A stretch of DNA of 64,000 nucleotides, from positions 1,116,001 through 1,180,000 of the forward strand of contig CBDBIW010000016.1 in the NCBI GenBank assembly GCA_965206015.1, written 5' to 3'. A program made the translations under genes and the position numbers. Below the pieces are notes generated by a model. That model searched no databases. It was not told the DNA's origin and was given only the letters and a program-made list of their open reading frames with translations. The stretch comes from JAJCYL01 sp965206015 (GTDB lineage Bacteria > Bacteroidota > Bacteroidia > Cytophagales > Cyclobacteriaceae). Of the stretch, positions 51,863 to 62,032 are shown piece by piece; position 1 is the stretch's first letter; the number at the start of each line of letters is the position of its first letter.

Positions 51863-53230
51863 ATGCAAGTTACAGCACCTGTAAGAGAAGTATTGGTAAC
51901 CAATGGCAAGTCAGTACATGACGTTACGGTAGATATCTGTAGCAGGGTAGAGGAGAAACCTTCTAAAACCTGGATGATGGCCCTATCCGCAGCCCTTGGT
52001 TTACTGGCCGTAGGAGGTTACGCTCTTTACCTGCTGCTTTGGCATGGGATTGGAATGTGGGGATTAAACAAGACCGTAGGCTGGGCTTGGGACATCACAA
52101 ATTTTGTATGGTGGATCGGTATTGGTCACGCTGGAACACTTATTTCCGCAATTCTTCTTCTTTTTAGACAAAAGTGGAGGATGTCAATCAACCGTGCAGC
52201 GGAAGCCATGACCATATTTGCGGTAATTTGTGCGGCTATGTTTCCCATTTTTCATATGGGAAGACCTTGGTTAGGTTTTTATTGGGCATTGCCGCTACCT
52301 AATGCCTTTGGGTCCTTATGGGTGAACTTTAATTCACCATTGCTATGGGATGTTTTCGCCATTAGTACTTATTTCTCTGTGTCATTGGTATTCTGGTACA
52401 TGGGATTAATTCCCGATTTTGCCACCATTCGAGATAGAGCAAAAAACAATATATCGCGGGCAGTCTATGGCGTATTAAGTTTTGGCTGGAGTGGTGGCGC
52501 AAAGGATTGGTCCAGATATGAGTCGGTTGCATTAATTCTTGCTGGTTTAGCAACTCCTCTGGTATTATCAGTTCATACCATTGTATCATTTGACTTTGCA
52601 ACATCCGTAATTCCAGGATGGCACACGACCATTTTCCCTCCATATTTCGTGGCTGGTGCGATTTTCTCGGGTTTTGCCATGGTTTTGACATTGTTAATAA
52701 TTACCAGGAAGGTCTATAGATTAGAAGACTACATTACCATCAACCATATTGAATTGATGAACATTATTATAATCATCACTGGTTCAATTGTGGGTATAGC
52801 GTATATCACTGAGTTTTTTATAGCCTGGTACTCTGGCGTACCTGCTGAACAATATGCATTTATCAATAGAGCGACAGGACCCTACTGGTGGGCCTATGCA
52901 TCTATGATGACTTGCAATGTTATCTCACCACAGTTATTCTGGTTTAAGAAAATAAGAACCAGCATCGCTTCGACTTTTGTACTGTCGATTGTAGTTAACA
53001 TTGGAATGTGGTTCGAGCGATTTGTGATTATCGTAACTTCTCTTCATAGAGATTTCCTTCCTTCGAGTTGGGCCATGTTCTATCCAACATTTGTTGATGT
53101 AGGGATTTACCTCTTCTCGATGGGATTCTTCTTATTCGCCTTTCTATTATTCGCAAAATTTTTTCCTGTAATCAATATGGCTGAGGTGAAAAGTATTATT
53201 AAAGGATCATCTGATAAAGCAACGACATAA
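51863..53230 (+). CDS. actC: Alternative complex III subunit C (NrfD-like quinol-binding membrane subunit)
   Basis: This 455-residue integral membrane protein of the NrfD/PsrC family has about ten helices. Family segments are VWWIGIGHAGTLISAILLLF with the conserved His near the quinol site, MFPIFHMGRPWLGFYWALPL and HTIVSFDFATSVIPGWHTTI. In ACIII this subunit oxidises menaquinol and may contribute to proton translocation. It starts nine bases after actB ends, and actD starts two bases after it. Confidence 0.95.
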   Translation: MQVTAPVREVLVTNGKSVHDVTVDICSRVEEKPSKTWMMALSAALGLLAVGGYALYLLLWHGIGMWGLNKTVGWAWDITNFVWWIGIGHAGTLISAILLLFRQKWRMSINRAAEAMTIFAVICAAMFPIFHMGRPWLGFYWALPLPNAFGSLWVNFNSPLLWDVFAISTYFSVSLVFWYMGLIPDFATIRDRAKNNISRAVYGVLSFGWSGGAKDWSRYESVALILAGLATPLVLSVHTIVSFDFATSVIPGWHTTIFPPYFVAGAIFSGFAMVLTLLIITRKVYRLEDYITINHIELMNIIIIITGSIVGIAYITEFFIAWYSGVPAEQYAFINRATGPYWWAYASMMTCNVISPQLFWFKKIRTSIASTFVLSIVVNIGMWFERFVIIVTSLHRDFLPSSWAMFYPTFVDVGIYLFSMGFFLFAFLLFAKFFPVINMAEVKSIIKGSSDKATT

Positions 53231-53232
53231 CC

Positions 53233-53760
53233 ATGGCAAAAGGAAAGAATTTTGTATTAGGTATTTATGACGATGAGAATGTTCTCCTGCATGCAGTTAC
53301 TAAGATCAGAGATGCTGGAGTTAAGATACAAGAGGTTTATAGTCCATTCCCGGTGCATGGCCTCGACGATGCGTTAGGTTATAGACGATCCAGATTACCG
53401 ATTGCAGCATTCCTTTTTGGTTTGACTGGAACCTGCCTGGCCCTTACCATGCAGATTGGTATGATGACTGTGGACTGGCCAATGATTGTTGGTGGCAAAG
53501 ATTTTCTTCCAATTCCGGCTTTTATTCCTGTAACATTCGAACTAACAGTACTTTTGGCTGCTTTTGGAATGGTAGGAACATTCTTTGTATATAGCAACTT
53601 AAAACCTTGGGGTAAACCTGATTTACTTGACATCAGATGTACTGATGACAAACACGTTTTAGCGGTTGATCTGGACGCAAATCATGTCAGTGAATTAGAT
53701 ATTAAAAAAGTACTGAATGACACTGGTGCAACTGAAGTTAATAATAAGAACCGTGATTAA
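53233..53760 (+). CDS. actD: Alternative complex III subunit D (DUF3341)
   Basis: This 175-residue DUF3341 protein has an N-terminal soluble part (FVLGIYDDENVLLHAVTKIR, VYSPFPVHGLDDALGYRRSR), two membrane helices (about 55-78 and 95-118) and a C-terminal soluble part (LDIRCTDDKHVLAVDLDAN). It stabilises the ActC/ActF membrane module. It overlaps no neighbour but sits two bases after actC and ten bases before actE. Confidence 0.93.
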   Translation: MAKGKNFVLGIYDDENVLLHAVTKIRDAGVKIQEVYSPFPVHGLDDALGYRRSRLPIAAFLFGLTGTCLALTMQIGMMTVDWPMIVGGKDFLPIPAFIPVTFELTVLLAAFGMVGTFFVYSNLKPWGKPDLLDIRCTDDKHVLAVDLDANHVSELDIKKVLNDTGATEVNNKNRD

Positions 53761-53770
53761 ACAAAAAACG

Positions 53771-54403
53771 ATGACATTAAAACATCTTTCACATCTTGCT
53801 GTTAGTGGAGTAATGATTTACGCCCTGTCATCATGTTCAGCCAAAGGTGATTATCCTGGTACTGAATATGCACCGCAGATGTATCACTCAATACCTTATG
53901 AAGGACTGTCTCAAGTGCAGGATAAAGAGGCTGGCCGTTGGTTAACTTCCATTGAAGGAGTTGGCGAATTCTATACCAGCAATCCTAATAACCCTAATGA
54001 GATGAATATGAGGGAGCCAGTTCCTAATACTGTCCCCAGAAATAAGAATGGTTATTTGCCCTACAGACTTGTACAGGCGGATATCCTCATTGGTGATGAG
54101 AGGGCAAGTCCATTGGATACTGCTGATGCCCGGGTGATTGCTGATGGTAAAGTATTGTATAGCCGATATTGTCAGCATTGTCACGGGTCAAAAGGAAAAG
54201 GTTTTGAAGGAGATGGTAAGGTTAATGAAAAATTACCGGGCATAGCCAATCTAACGACTGATCGGTATGCCGAAATTACCGAAGGTCATATTTTCCATGT
54301 GATTACGGTTGGGCAAGGTCTGATGGGAGCTCATGGATCACAAGTAAGTCCTGAAGATCGGTGGAAAATAGCCAGATTTGTTAAAGAAGTAATTCAGAAA
54401 TAG
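53771..54403 (+). CDS. actE: Alternative complex III subunit E (monohaem cytochrome c lipoprotein)
   Basis: This 210-residue lipoprotein has a signal ending at Cys22 (ALSSC). The MYHSIPYEGLSQVQDKEAGR region is typical of ActE, and a class-I cytochrome c domain with CQHCH (YCQHCHGSKGKGFEGDGK) follows, with an axial Met in VGQGLMGAHGSQV. I chose the ATG at 53771; an ATG at 53717 lies inside actD and precedes the signal. It transfers electrons from the pentahaem unit to the oxidase or a carrier. Confidence 0.94.
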   Translation: MTLKHLSHLAVSGVMIYALSSCSAKGDYPGTEYAPQMYHSIPYEGLSQVQDKEAGRWLTSIEGVGEFYTSNPNNPNEMNMREPVPNTVPRNKNGYLPYRLVQADILIGDERASPLDTADARVIADGKVLYSRYCQHCHGSKGKGFEGDGKVNEKLPGIANLTTDRYAEITEGHIFHVITVGQGLMGAHGSQVSPEDRWKIARFVKEVIQK

Positions 54404-54420
54404 AACAAAAAATACAGAGC

Positions 54421-55698
54421 ATGTCAGAGGAAAGATTTGAATTTACCGGCTCCGCAAAAAAGACAATCCTGATAACAGGTGTGGCTGGCGTGGTGTTGCT
54501 CATCCTTGGCATTATCATGATAAGCACTGGTGGTCATGGTGACGGTCATGAGGAAGCAGCTATCGGAGGTCACGAAGCTTTCCATTGGACTAAACGCTTG
54601 TTCGCTAACCTGTGGATTAATAACCTCTACTTTACTGGTTTAGGTATAATAGGCTTGTTTTTCGTAGCTATTCAGTATGCCACTCAAGCAGGTTGGTCTG
54701 TGGGAGTGAAGCGCATTGCCTTGTCTATGGCACATTGGATTCCAATCGCAGGATTGTTGATGTTGGTAACATGGTTCGCTACAAATCAGGATCTTTTTCA
54801 CTGGACTCATCACGATCTTTATGACCCAGCCAGTGAAGGCTATGATAAAATAATTGACGATAAAGGAGTTTTCTTCTTTTGGCCAATGGCGAATGGTACA
54901 TTTCCGTTGTTCTATATTTTAAGGATGGTAATCTTCTTTGGTGTATGGTACTGGATGTTCACCGTCATCAAGCAGCACATGTTGGCGGAGGACATTGAGG
55001 GTGGAACGGATCATTTTCATGCGGCGAGAAAGTATTCGGCAATTTTTTTGGTGTTCTTTGCCGTAAGTTCTTCAATGGCCGCATGGGACTGGATTATGTC
55101 AATCGATACGCATTGGTTTAGTACAATGTCTGGCTGGTATACTTTTGCAAGCTGGTGGGTCAATGGATTGGCATTTATCACACTGGCAACTGTGATACTG
55201 AAGGAAAACGGTTATTTGAAAATTGTGAATGCCAATCACCTTCATGACCTCGGTAAATTTGTATGGGGCTTTTCCATTTTCTGGACTTACATCTGGTTCT
55301 CACAGTTCTTGCTTATTTATTATGCCAATATTCCAGAGGAGACAATCTATTTTGTAGAAAGATGGAGAAGCGATGATTATGGAACTGTTTTCATGGTAAA
55401 TCTGGTTATGAACTTTTTCTTCCCATTCTTATTTTTTATGACGCGAGACGCAAAACGGCATATGACGTTTTTGAAAGTAGGTTGCCCAGCCATTTTATTT
55501 GGACACTGGATTGACTTTTATTTAATGGTGACTCCGGGTACATTGAAGGAGAATGGTGGATTTGGTTTTATGGAAATAGGATTATTGATGATATTCTTAG
55601 CGGCATTTTTAATGGTTGTAATAGAGGCTTTATCAAAATACCCATTGATGGCAAAGAATCATCCTATGCTCGAAGAGAGTTTACATCATCATATTTGA
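54421..55698 (+). CDS. actF: Alternative complex III subunit F (quinone-binding-like membrane subunit)
   Basis: This 425-residue membrane protein resembles ActC in fold, with about ten helices: ILITGVAGVVLLILGIIMIS, NLWINNLYFTGLGIIGLFFV, WIPIAGLLMLVTWFA and MAAWDWIMSIDTHWFSTMSG. It is the second membrane half of ACIII and is proposed to carry part of the proton pathway. It lies 17 bases after actE. Conserved His and Asp residues in WDWIMSIDTHWF support that assignment. Confidence 0.94.
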   Translation: MSEERFEFTGSAKKTILITGVAGVVLLILGIIMISTGGHGDGHEEAAIGGHEAFHWTKRLFANLWINNLYFTGLGIIGLFFVAIQYATQAGWSVGVKRIALSMAHWIPIAGLLMLVTWFATNQDLFHWTHHDLYDPASEGYDKIIDDKGVFFFWPMANGTFPLFYILRMVIFFGVWYWMFTVIKQHMLAEDIEGGTDHFHAARKYSAIFLVFFAVSSSMAAWDWIMSIDTHWFSTMSGWYTFASWWVNGLAFITLATVILKENGYLKIVNANHLHDLGKFVWGFSIFWTYIWFSQFLLIYYANIPEETIYFVERWRSDDYGTVFMVNLVMNFFFPFLFFMTRDAKRHMTFLKVGCPAILFGHWIDFYLMVTPGTLKENGGFGFMEIGLLMIFLAAFLMVVIEALSKYPLMAKNHPMLEESLHHHI

Positions 55699-55731
55699 GA
55701 ATTAAGTTTGAATAAAATTTACTAACCTATT

Positions 55732-56775
55732 ATGTCAGGAATTGTTCTCGGTCTCGGTCTGTTCTTAGTGGTGGTAATTCTTATTGCCATTTTCAGGGTG
55801 TCCACATTGCTAGGAATCGCCAAAAAGGAGGGACAGCAAAAAGTTGGTAGTGCCAATGGAATAAACGCTTTGCTTCTGGTGGTATTCTTGATTGGGAGTC
55901 TCACCCTTTTATTCTGGTATTCAATCACACACTTTGATTCCTATGACCTTCCATTAGCTTCTGAGCACGGAGCAGTAACCGACAGACTATTTTGGATCAC
56001 GACGGCTGTTACTGGAGTAGTATTCCTGATTACCCAAGTATTGCTTTTCACGTTTCCATTTAAATATCAATATAAAGAAACCAATCAGGTGCTTTATTTC
56101 CCTGACAATAATAAACTGGAGTTGATATGGACATTGGTACCAGCGGTTGTTTTAAGCCTTTTGGTTTTTTCAGGATGGAGGGCTTGGGTTGATATCATGG
56201 ACAAAGCACCAGATGATTCTGAGCAAATAGAGGTAATGGGATATCAATTTGCCTGGGCCGTGAGATATGGAGGTACTGATAAAGAATTGGGAGATTCGGA
56301 TTTCAGACTAATTGATCTTGATAATAGAATGGGTGTGGATTTTAGTGACAGAAATGCTCATGACGACTTTTTGGCTACAGAGATTCATGTTCCAAAAGGA
56401 AAAAATGTTCAATTCAAAATAAGAGCGACTGATGTAATTCATTCGGTTTACGCTCCTCACTTCAGACTCCAAATGAATGCTGTTCCTGGTATGCCAACCA
56501 GTTTTTGGTTCGTGCCTACTAAGACTACGGCAGAAATGAGGAATGAATTGGGAAATGAGAATTTCAATTACGAATTGGTATGTAATAAAATATGTGGCCG
56601 GGGCCATTTTGCGATGAGGTATTTAATTGTGGTCGATGAACCTGAAGACTACGATAAGTGGTACAAGGAACAGCAATCATGGTTAAAGCTCAATCCAGAT
56701 TACATGTCGAAAGTACAAGAAGAATTGAGGGAAGTTGCAGCAATTTCAGGTGGAATTGATGGTACGACTGATTAG
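55732..56775 (+). CDS. ctaC: Cytochrome c oxidase subunit II
   Basis: This 347-residue subunit has two N-terminal membrane helices typical of the Bacteroidota form plus an extra first helix (about 3-23, 42-62, 84-104 and 128-148), then the CuA cupredoxin domain. The quinol/cytochrome-type CuA site is visible as ELVCNKICGRGHFAMRY with the Cys-x3-Cys-x3-His-x2-Met pattern; an upstream His is in VIHSVYAPHFR. It receives electrons from the Act complex or a cytochrome c. It follows actF by 33 bases. Confidence 0.95.
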   Translation: MSGIVLGLGLFLVVVILIAIFRVSTLLGIAKKEGQQKVGSANGINALLLVVFLIGSLTLLFWYSITHFDSYDLPLASEHGAVTDRLFWITTAVTGVVFLITQVLLFTFPFKYQYKETNQVLYFPDNNKLELIWTLVPAVVLSLLVFSGWRAWVDIMDKAPDDSEQIEVMGYQFAWAVRYGGTDKELGDSDFRLIDLDNRMGVDFSDRNAHDDFLATEIHVPKGKNVQFKIRATDVIHSVYAPHFRLQMNAVPGMPTSFWFVPTKTTAEMRNELGNENFNYELVCNKICGRGHFAMRYLIVVDEPEDYDKWYKEQQSWLKLNPDYMSKVQEELREVAAISGGIDGTTD

Positions 56776-56807
56776 AATTATAGCTTAGAATAAAAGACAG
56801 ATACTTT

Positions 56808-58622
56808 ATGTCAACCACTCAGATACACGTAGATACCGAAGTTCATCACGACGACCACGATCATCACGAATTGAGTTTTATCCAGAAGTATATCTTTTCT
56901 GAAGACCATAAGGTTATTGCCAAGCAGTTCCTAATCACGGGAATCTTCTGGGCCATAATGGGTGGAGGTATGTCCATATTGTTCCGATTACAACTGGGAT
57001 TTCCTGACATGGATTTAAGTATCTTAAAACCAATATTTGGAGAATGGCTTACACCGTCAGGCAAGATTGATTCGGAGTTTTATTTGGCATTAGTGACCCT
57101 GCACGGAACGATCATGGTATTCTTCGTTCTTACAGCGGGTTTGAGCGGCACTTTTAGCAATTTCCTGATTCCGTTACAAATTGGAGCCAGAGATATGGCT
57201 TCAGGATTTATGAATATGTTGTCTTACTGGTTCTTTTTCTTGTCCAGTGTAATCATGTTCATTTCCATTTTTATTGAAACAGGACCTGCATCGGGTGGTT
57301 GGACTATATATCCACCATTGAGTGCACTTCCGGAGGCCATGTCAGGATCAGGATTAGGCATGACCTTATGGCTCGTATCCATGGTATTTTTCATTGCATC
57401 AACCTTGTTGGGAGGGATAAATTATATCTGCACAATTATTAACTTAAGAACTGAAGGACTATCATTTTCAAGACTACCGTTAACAATTTGGACGTTTTTC
57501 ATTACGGCCACCATTGGATTATTGTCCTTTCCAGTTCTATTTTCAGCTGCGTTATTATTAGTGTTTGACAGATCATTTGGAACGAGTTTCTATTTGTCAG
57601 ACATCTACATTGCCGGCGAAGCACTACCTAACATAGGAGGAAGCCCTATTTTGTTCCAGCACTTATTCTGGTTCCTAGGCCACCCCGAGGTTTATATAGT
57701 ATTGCTTCCAGCATTGGGTATTACTTCAGAAATTATTTCTACGAATTCAAGAAAACCGATTTTTGGCTATAGAGCTATGATTGGGTCCATACTAGGAATT
57801 GCGGTTTTATCATTTATCGTTTGGGCGCATCATATGTTCGTGACTGGTATGAATCCATTTCTGGGATCAATTTTCATGTTGCTGACGTTAATAATTGCAA
57901 TTCCATCCGCAGTCAAGGTATTTAACTATATCACTACGCTATGGCGTGGAAATATAGTACTGACGCCGGCAATGCTGTTTTCAATTGGTCTTGTATCTTT
58001 CTTTATTTCTGGTGGCCTTACCGGGCTTTTCTTAGGTAACTCAGCCATTGATATCAATTTGCATGACACCTACTTTGTTGTAGCCCATTTCCATATCGTA
58101 ATGGGTAGTGCTTCATTCTTTGGAATGTTAGCTGGAGTATATCATTGGTTCCCGAAGATGTTTGGGCGTATGATGGATGAGAAATTAGGGCATATTCACT
58201 TCTGGATTACTTTCGTAGGAGTTTATATGGTTTTCTTCCCATTGCATTATATCGGTTTAGCAGGTTTTCCCAGAAGGTACTATTCCTTCACAGCATTTGA
58301 CGCATTCCAGGGTTTTACTGACCTGAACACCTATGTTAGCATAGCAGCTATTATCACTTTTGGCACTCAATTTATTTTTGTATTCAATTTCTTCTTTAGT
58401 ATGTGGCGTGGCCGAAGAGCTCCCAAGAATCCATGGAGATCTAATACGCTTGAATGGACCACACCGATTGAACCGGGGCACGGTAACTGGCCAGGTGAAA
58501 TACCCTCAGTTCATAGATGGCCGTATGATTACAGTAAGCCCGGAGCAAAGGAGGATTTTATTCCTCAACACATTCCCTACTCTGAAACCCCTGAGTCCAA
58601 TCTGCCGCATGAAAAGGAGTGA
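56808..58622 (+). CDS. ctaD: Cytochrome c oxidase subunit I
   Basis: This 604-residue subunit carries haem a and the haem a3-CuB centre. Haem a and a3 ligands are present in LHGTIMVFFVLTAGL and HLHDTYFVVAHFHIVMG-like segments (NLHDTYFVVAHFHIVM); CuB ligands are in GHPEVYIVLLPALGI and WAHHMFVTGM. GHPEVY keeps the Glu of the A1-type proton channel. The N-terminus is rich in His (HHDDHDHHE), as often in Bacteroidota. The length fits. It follows ctaC by 32 bases. Confidence 0.96.
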   Translation: MSTTQIHVDTEVHHDDHDHHELSFIQKYIFSEDHKVIAKQFLITGIFWAIMGGGMSILFRLQLGFPDMDLSILKPIFGEWLTPSGKIDSEFYLALVTLHGTIMVFFVLTAGLSGTFSNFLIPLQIGARDMASGFMNMLSYWFFFLSSVIMFISIFIETGPASGGWTIYPPLSALPEAMSGSGLGMTLWLVSMVFFIASTLLGGINYICTIINLRTEGLSFSRLPLTIWTFFITATIGLLSFPVLFSAALLLVFDRSFGTSFYLSDIYIAGEALPNIGGSPILFQHLFWFLGHPEVYIVLLPALGITSEIISTNSRKPIFGYRAMIGSILGIAVLSFIVWAHHMFVTGMNPFLGSIFMLLTLIIAIPSAVKVFNYITTLWRGNIVLTPAMLFSIGLVSFFISGGLTGLFLGNSAIDINLHDTYFVVAHFHIVMGSASFFGMLAGVYHWFPKMFGRMMDEKLGHIHFWITFVGVYMVFFPLHYIGLAGFPRRYYSFTAFDAFQGFTDLNTYVSIAAIITFGTQFIFVFNFFFSMWRGRRAPKNPWRSNTLEWTTPIEPGHGNWPGEIPSVHRWPYDYSKPGAKEDFIPQHIPYSETPESNLPHEKE

Positions 58623-58644
58623 TTGCTTTTAAAGCAATCAGATA

Positions 58645-59727
58645 ATGACAGACTCTGGAGGGTTTTATAAGAAGTTTCTCCTATTTACTATTGGGTCAGT
58701 GTGTCTGCTGATCCTGGTGGGTGGAGTCGTTAGGAGTACTGGTTCAGGAATGGGATGCCCAGACTGGCCCAAGTGCTTTGGTAATTGGGTTCCGCCAACG
58801 CATGTGTCCGAATTGCCAGCTGACTACAAAGAGGCATACGCACAAAAGCGTCATCAAAAAAATATCAGGCTATCAAACTATCTTGAGTATTTGGGTTTCG
58901 AAGAGCTCGTCAATAAACTTCGAAATGATCAAACAATACTTATCGAAGAATCATTCAATTCTACTAAAACCTGGATAGAGTATTTGAATAGGTTATTAGG
59001 TGCGGTCATAGGATTTTTGATTGCGCTAAATGTTATTTTCTCACATCAACAGCGAAAAGAAAATTCAGGATGTCTGGGCCTGGCTGTTCTTAACTTGATT
59101 CTGGTCGGATTCCAGGGATGGGTAGGCTCTATTGTAGTATCAACAAATTTGCTGAGCGGTCTTATCACATTCCATACGATATTGGCACTTTTGATTTTGG
59201 CTGTCCTTATTTATAATTATTGGCTGGCAGCAAGTGGTCAATATGTTGTGCCCAAAAGTAATAACGATGCCAAAAGGGCTTATTTGTTAATCATTATTTG
59301 CATCATGCTTTTTACGGTTCAGATTGTAATTGGAACTCAGGTAAGAGAATCAACAGATTTAGTTGCTCATAGACTGGGCGAGCCTGGTAGAGCTGATTGG
59401 ATTGAGCAGCTGGGATTAACTTTTTATATTCATCGAAGCTATTCCATTATCATTCTGCTCTCACATTTGTATTTTGCCTCTCTGGCAATTAGAATAATGA
59501 AAAATTCATCATTCGTTTTTTTTATTTATAGCCTTATACTTTTACTCTTATTTGAAATCGTGACTGGGGTAATAATGGCTTACTTTGCGATTCCACCAGC
59601 ATTTCAGCCAGTGCATTTGATATTGGCCACATTGATTTTTGGAGTTGATTTTTATTTGTTATTGCTAATAAGGAAAATATTAAACTCTGATGAAGTTGTG
59701 GTTGAAGTATATCACAATGTCGAATGA
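58645..59727 (+). CDS. ctaA: Heme A synthase
   Basis: This 360-residue membrane enzyme oxidises the C8 methyl of haem O to give haem A for subunit I. It has eight helices in two similar halves. The first half contains LVGGVVRSTGSGMGCPDWPK followed by CFG, with the conserved Cys pair and His ligands; the second half contains IVIGTQVRESTDLVAHRLGE and IHRSYSIIILLSHLYFASL. The CPDWPKCFG motif is family-typical. It follows ctaD by 22 bases and precedes ctaB, its pathway partner. Confidence 0.94.
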   Translation: MTDSGGFYKKFLLFTIGSVCLLILVGGVVRSTGSGMGCPDWPKCFGNWVPPTHVSELPADYKEAYAQKRHQKNIRLSNYLEYLGFEELVNKLRNDQTILIEESFNSTKTWIEYLNRLLGAVIGFLIALNVIFSHQQRKENSGCLGLAVLNLILVGFQGWVGSIVVSTNLLSGLITFHTILALLILAVLIYNYWLAASGQYVVPKSNNDAKRAYLLIIICIMLFTVQIVIGTQVRESTDLVAHRLGEPGRADWIEQLGLTFYIHRSYSIIILLSHLYFASLAIRIMKNSSFVFFIYSLILLLLFEIVTGVIMAYFAIPPAFQPVHLILATLIFGVDFYLLLLIRKILNSDEVVVEVYHNVE

Positions 59728-59763
59728 TGATTTGAGGCGGATTCATTAATTTCGCAATGCCTG

Positions 59764-60663
59764 ATGATTACCAATACGGACCAAACTATAGACGTTTCCC
59801 AAGGCTTCATTTTGAAGGTCAGGGCATACATTGAATTGCTCAAATTCCGCCTGTCTTTGACGGTTACCTTCTCCTCAGGAATAGCCTACGCACTAGGTGC
59901 GGGTTCGGGAATAAACTGGAATAATTTTCTATGGTTCTGTTTGGGTGGATTTTTGGTTTCTGGCGCAGCGGTTGCTTTAAATCAAATTATTGAAAGGAGG
60001 TATGATGCGATTATGGAACGGACAAAAGGAAGGCCAATACCAACAAATCGGATTAGCCCAAATGAAGCATTGAGCTTTAGCTTAATTGCTGGCTTAATTG
60101 GGTTGTCAATCATTTCCCTTTTTGCGAATCCATTTACAACGACATTATCTCTTTTATCACTGTTACTTTACAGTTTTGTTTATACACCTTTAAAAAGGGT
60201 AGGGCCAATTGCCGTATTTGTTGGTGCCATACCAGGTGCTTTTCCTCCTTTACTAGGTTGGGTTGCAGCAACGGGGGTAATCTCGTTAGAGGCCCTCATA
60301 CTTTTTGGAATACAGTTTGTGTGGCAGTTCCCACATTTTTGGGCCATAGCTTGGGTGGCAGACGAAGATTATAAAAGGGCAGGTTTCAAATTATTACCGT
60401 CAGGTGGAGGTAAGAACCTATCCACGGCTATACAAATAATGGTTTATACACTTTTTCTATTACCTATGGGTTTACTCCCTTCGTTCTTCGGAATTACAGG
60501 TGTTACATCTGCATTTATATCTGTACTGTGTGGAGTGCTATTTCTGAGTCAAACTTTTTTGCTGATGAAGGATTGCTCTAAAAAGTCGGCTTTGAAGATT
60601 ATGTATAGTTCATTTTTATACTTACCAATTGTGCAAATAGCATATTTGTTGGACAGATTATGA
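59764..60663 (+). CDS. ctaB: Protoheme IX farnesyltransferase (heme O synthase)
   Basis: This 299-residue UbiA-type prenyltransferase adds a farnesyl group to protohaem to make haem O. The prenyl-diphosphate-binding motif NQIIERRYDAIMERTKGRPI and the second loop VADEDYKRAGFKLLP are visible, with about nine helices. The ATG at 59764 follows ctaA by 36 bases and overlaps the next gene by 4 bases. Confidence 0.95.
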   Translation: MITNTDQTIDVSQGFILKVRAYIELLKFRLSLTVTFSSGIAYALGAGSGINWNNFLWFCLGGFLVSGAAVALNQIIERRYDAIMERTKGRPIPTNRISPNEALSFSLIAGLIGLSIISLFANPFTTTLSLLSLLLYSFVYTPLKRVGPIAVFVGAIPGAFPPLLGWVAATGVISLEALILFGIQFVWQFPHFWAIAWVADEDYKRAGFKLLPSGGGKNLSTAIQIMVYTLFLLPMGLLPSFFGITGVTSAFISVLCGVLFLSQTFLLMKDCSKKSALKIMYSSFLYLPIVQIAYLLDRL

Positions 60664-61244
60664 TGGAAGCAAAAGTAGAATTAACCCAAAAGAAGAGCCA
60701 GATGCTCAGGGTAAATCCGAAAAAATTCACGTTGTGGTTATTTATGGTTTCAATAGTGATGATTTTCATCTCGATGACAAGTGCCTATATTGTTAAGCGC
60801 TCTGATGGTGATTGGCTGATTTTTGATTTACCTGAGGCCTTAATGTACTCTACAGTTGTAATAGCTGCTAGTAGCATCAGTATGCATTGGGCATATTTGT
60901 CGGCGAAGAATGACAGTATTTCGAATTTAAAAATTGCACTCACCTTAACCTTTGGATTATCCCTCACTTTTCTGGTGACACAATTTTATGGTTGGTCTCA
61001 GTTAGTTGATAGAGATGTATATTTCGCAGGGAATGCAGCCGGGTCATTTATCTATGTATTGACTGGTTTACATGCATTTCATCTCTTTTCGGGTATAATA
61101 TTTCTAATAATCGTGTTAATTTCAGCACTACAATACAAAGTTCATTCTCGTAAGATGTTACAAATCGAGATGTGCACAACATATTGGCACTTTTTAGGTG
61201 GGCTTTGGGTCTATCTATTCTTATTTTTAACGCTGTACAACTAA
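60660..61244 (+). CDS. Cytochrome c oxidase subunit III-like protein, first copy
   Basis: This 194-residue protein has five helices and the subunit III pattern (KKFTLWLFMVSIVMIFISMT, GLHAFHLFSGIIFLIIV, QIEMCTTYWHFLGGLWVYLF). It is shorter than a full subunit III (seven helices) and matches the five-helix form. Bacteroidota oxidase clusters often carry two such genes in tandem. It overlaps ctaB by 4 bases and precedes the second copy by 18 bases. Confidence 0.9.
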   Translation: MMEAKVELTQKKSQMLRVNPKKFTLWLFMVSIVMIFISMTSAYIVKRSDGDWLIFDLPEALMYSTVVIAASSISMHWAYLSAKNDSISNLKIALTLTFGLSLTFLVTQFYGWSQLVDRDVYFAGNAAGSFIYVLTGLHAFHLFSGIIFLIIVLISALQYKVHSRKMLQIEMCTTYWHFLGGLWVYLFLFLTLYN

Positions 61245-61262
61245 ATCAATAAACAGAGCAAT

Positions 61263-62012
61263 ATGTCAGTATCTACTGCCGCTGTAGAACAAGAAGAAAA
61301 GAACATTTGGATGGGGGGCACCTCACCTATGAAAGTTAGTTATGGCAAACTGATGATGTGGTTTTTCCTATTATCGGATGCTCTAACGTTTTCCGCACTT
61401 CTTGTTGCTTATGGTACAATTAGATTTTCTAACAGGGCGTTCGAAGGGGATCGGGAATTCTTCACATTTTCACAAGACTACTGGCCAATCCCGGAAAAAG
61501 TTTACGAGGCTGTGCCTTTCCTCCATGGCGTATCACTGCCATTGGTGTTTGTGGGGATCATGACGTTTATTCTGATCATGAGTAGCGTAACCATGGTACT
61601 GGCAGTTGAGGCTGGTCAACGAATGGACAGGCCAGCAGTTATTAAATGGATGCTTTGGACCTTGCTGGGTGGTATTGCCTTCCTGAGCTGTCAGGCTTGG
61701 GAATGGGGACACTTTATCGTTGGAACAGATGCCGGTACTACACTGGCTGACGGTACTGTGGTCTATGGAGCCAACCTTTCAATTAATCAATATGGGCCGC
61801 CAGCGTTTGCTGACTTTTTCTTCTTTATAACTGGTTTCCATGGTTTCCACGTTTTTAGTGGTGTCATGCTGAATTTTCTAATTTTCTATTGGGCTGTAGT
61901 TGGCAAACTGGAGAAAGTAGGTCACTATGAGATGGTAGAAAAAGTTGGGCTGTATTGGCACTTTGTCGACCTTGTGTGGGTCTTTGTATTTACTTTCTTT
62001 TACTTAGTATAA
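61263..62012 (+). CDS. Cytochrome c oxidase subunit III, second copy
   Basis: This 249-residue protein has KLMMWFFLLSDALTFSALLV, LPLVFVGIMTFILIMSSVTM, a central WMLWTLLGGIAFLSCQAWEW and HGFHVFSGVMLNFLIFYWAV, with the final WHFVDLVWVFVFTFFYLV typical of subunit III. The conserved Glu region is in CQAWEW. It likely forms the peripheral membrane subunit of the aa3-type oxidase. The subunit IV gene starts 20 bases behind. Confidence 0.93.
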   Translation: MSVSTAAVEQEEKNIWMGGTSPMKVSYGKLMMWFFLLSDALTFSALLVAYGTIRFSNRAFEGDREFFTFSQDYWPIPEKVYEAVPFLHGVSLPLVFVGIMTFILIMSSVTMVLAVEAGQRMDRPAVIKWMLWTLLGGIAFLSCQAWEWGHFIVGTDAGTTLADGTVVYGANLSINQYGPPAFADFFFFITGFHGFHVFSGVMLNFLIFYWAVVGKLEKVGHYEMVEKVGLYWHFVDLVWVFVFTFFYLV

Positions 62013-62032
62013 ATATTCGCGGAACAATTAAT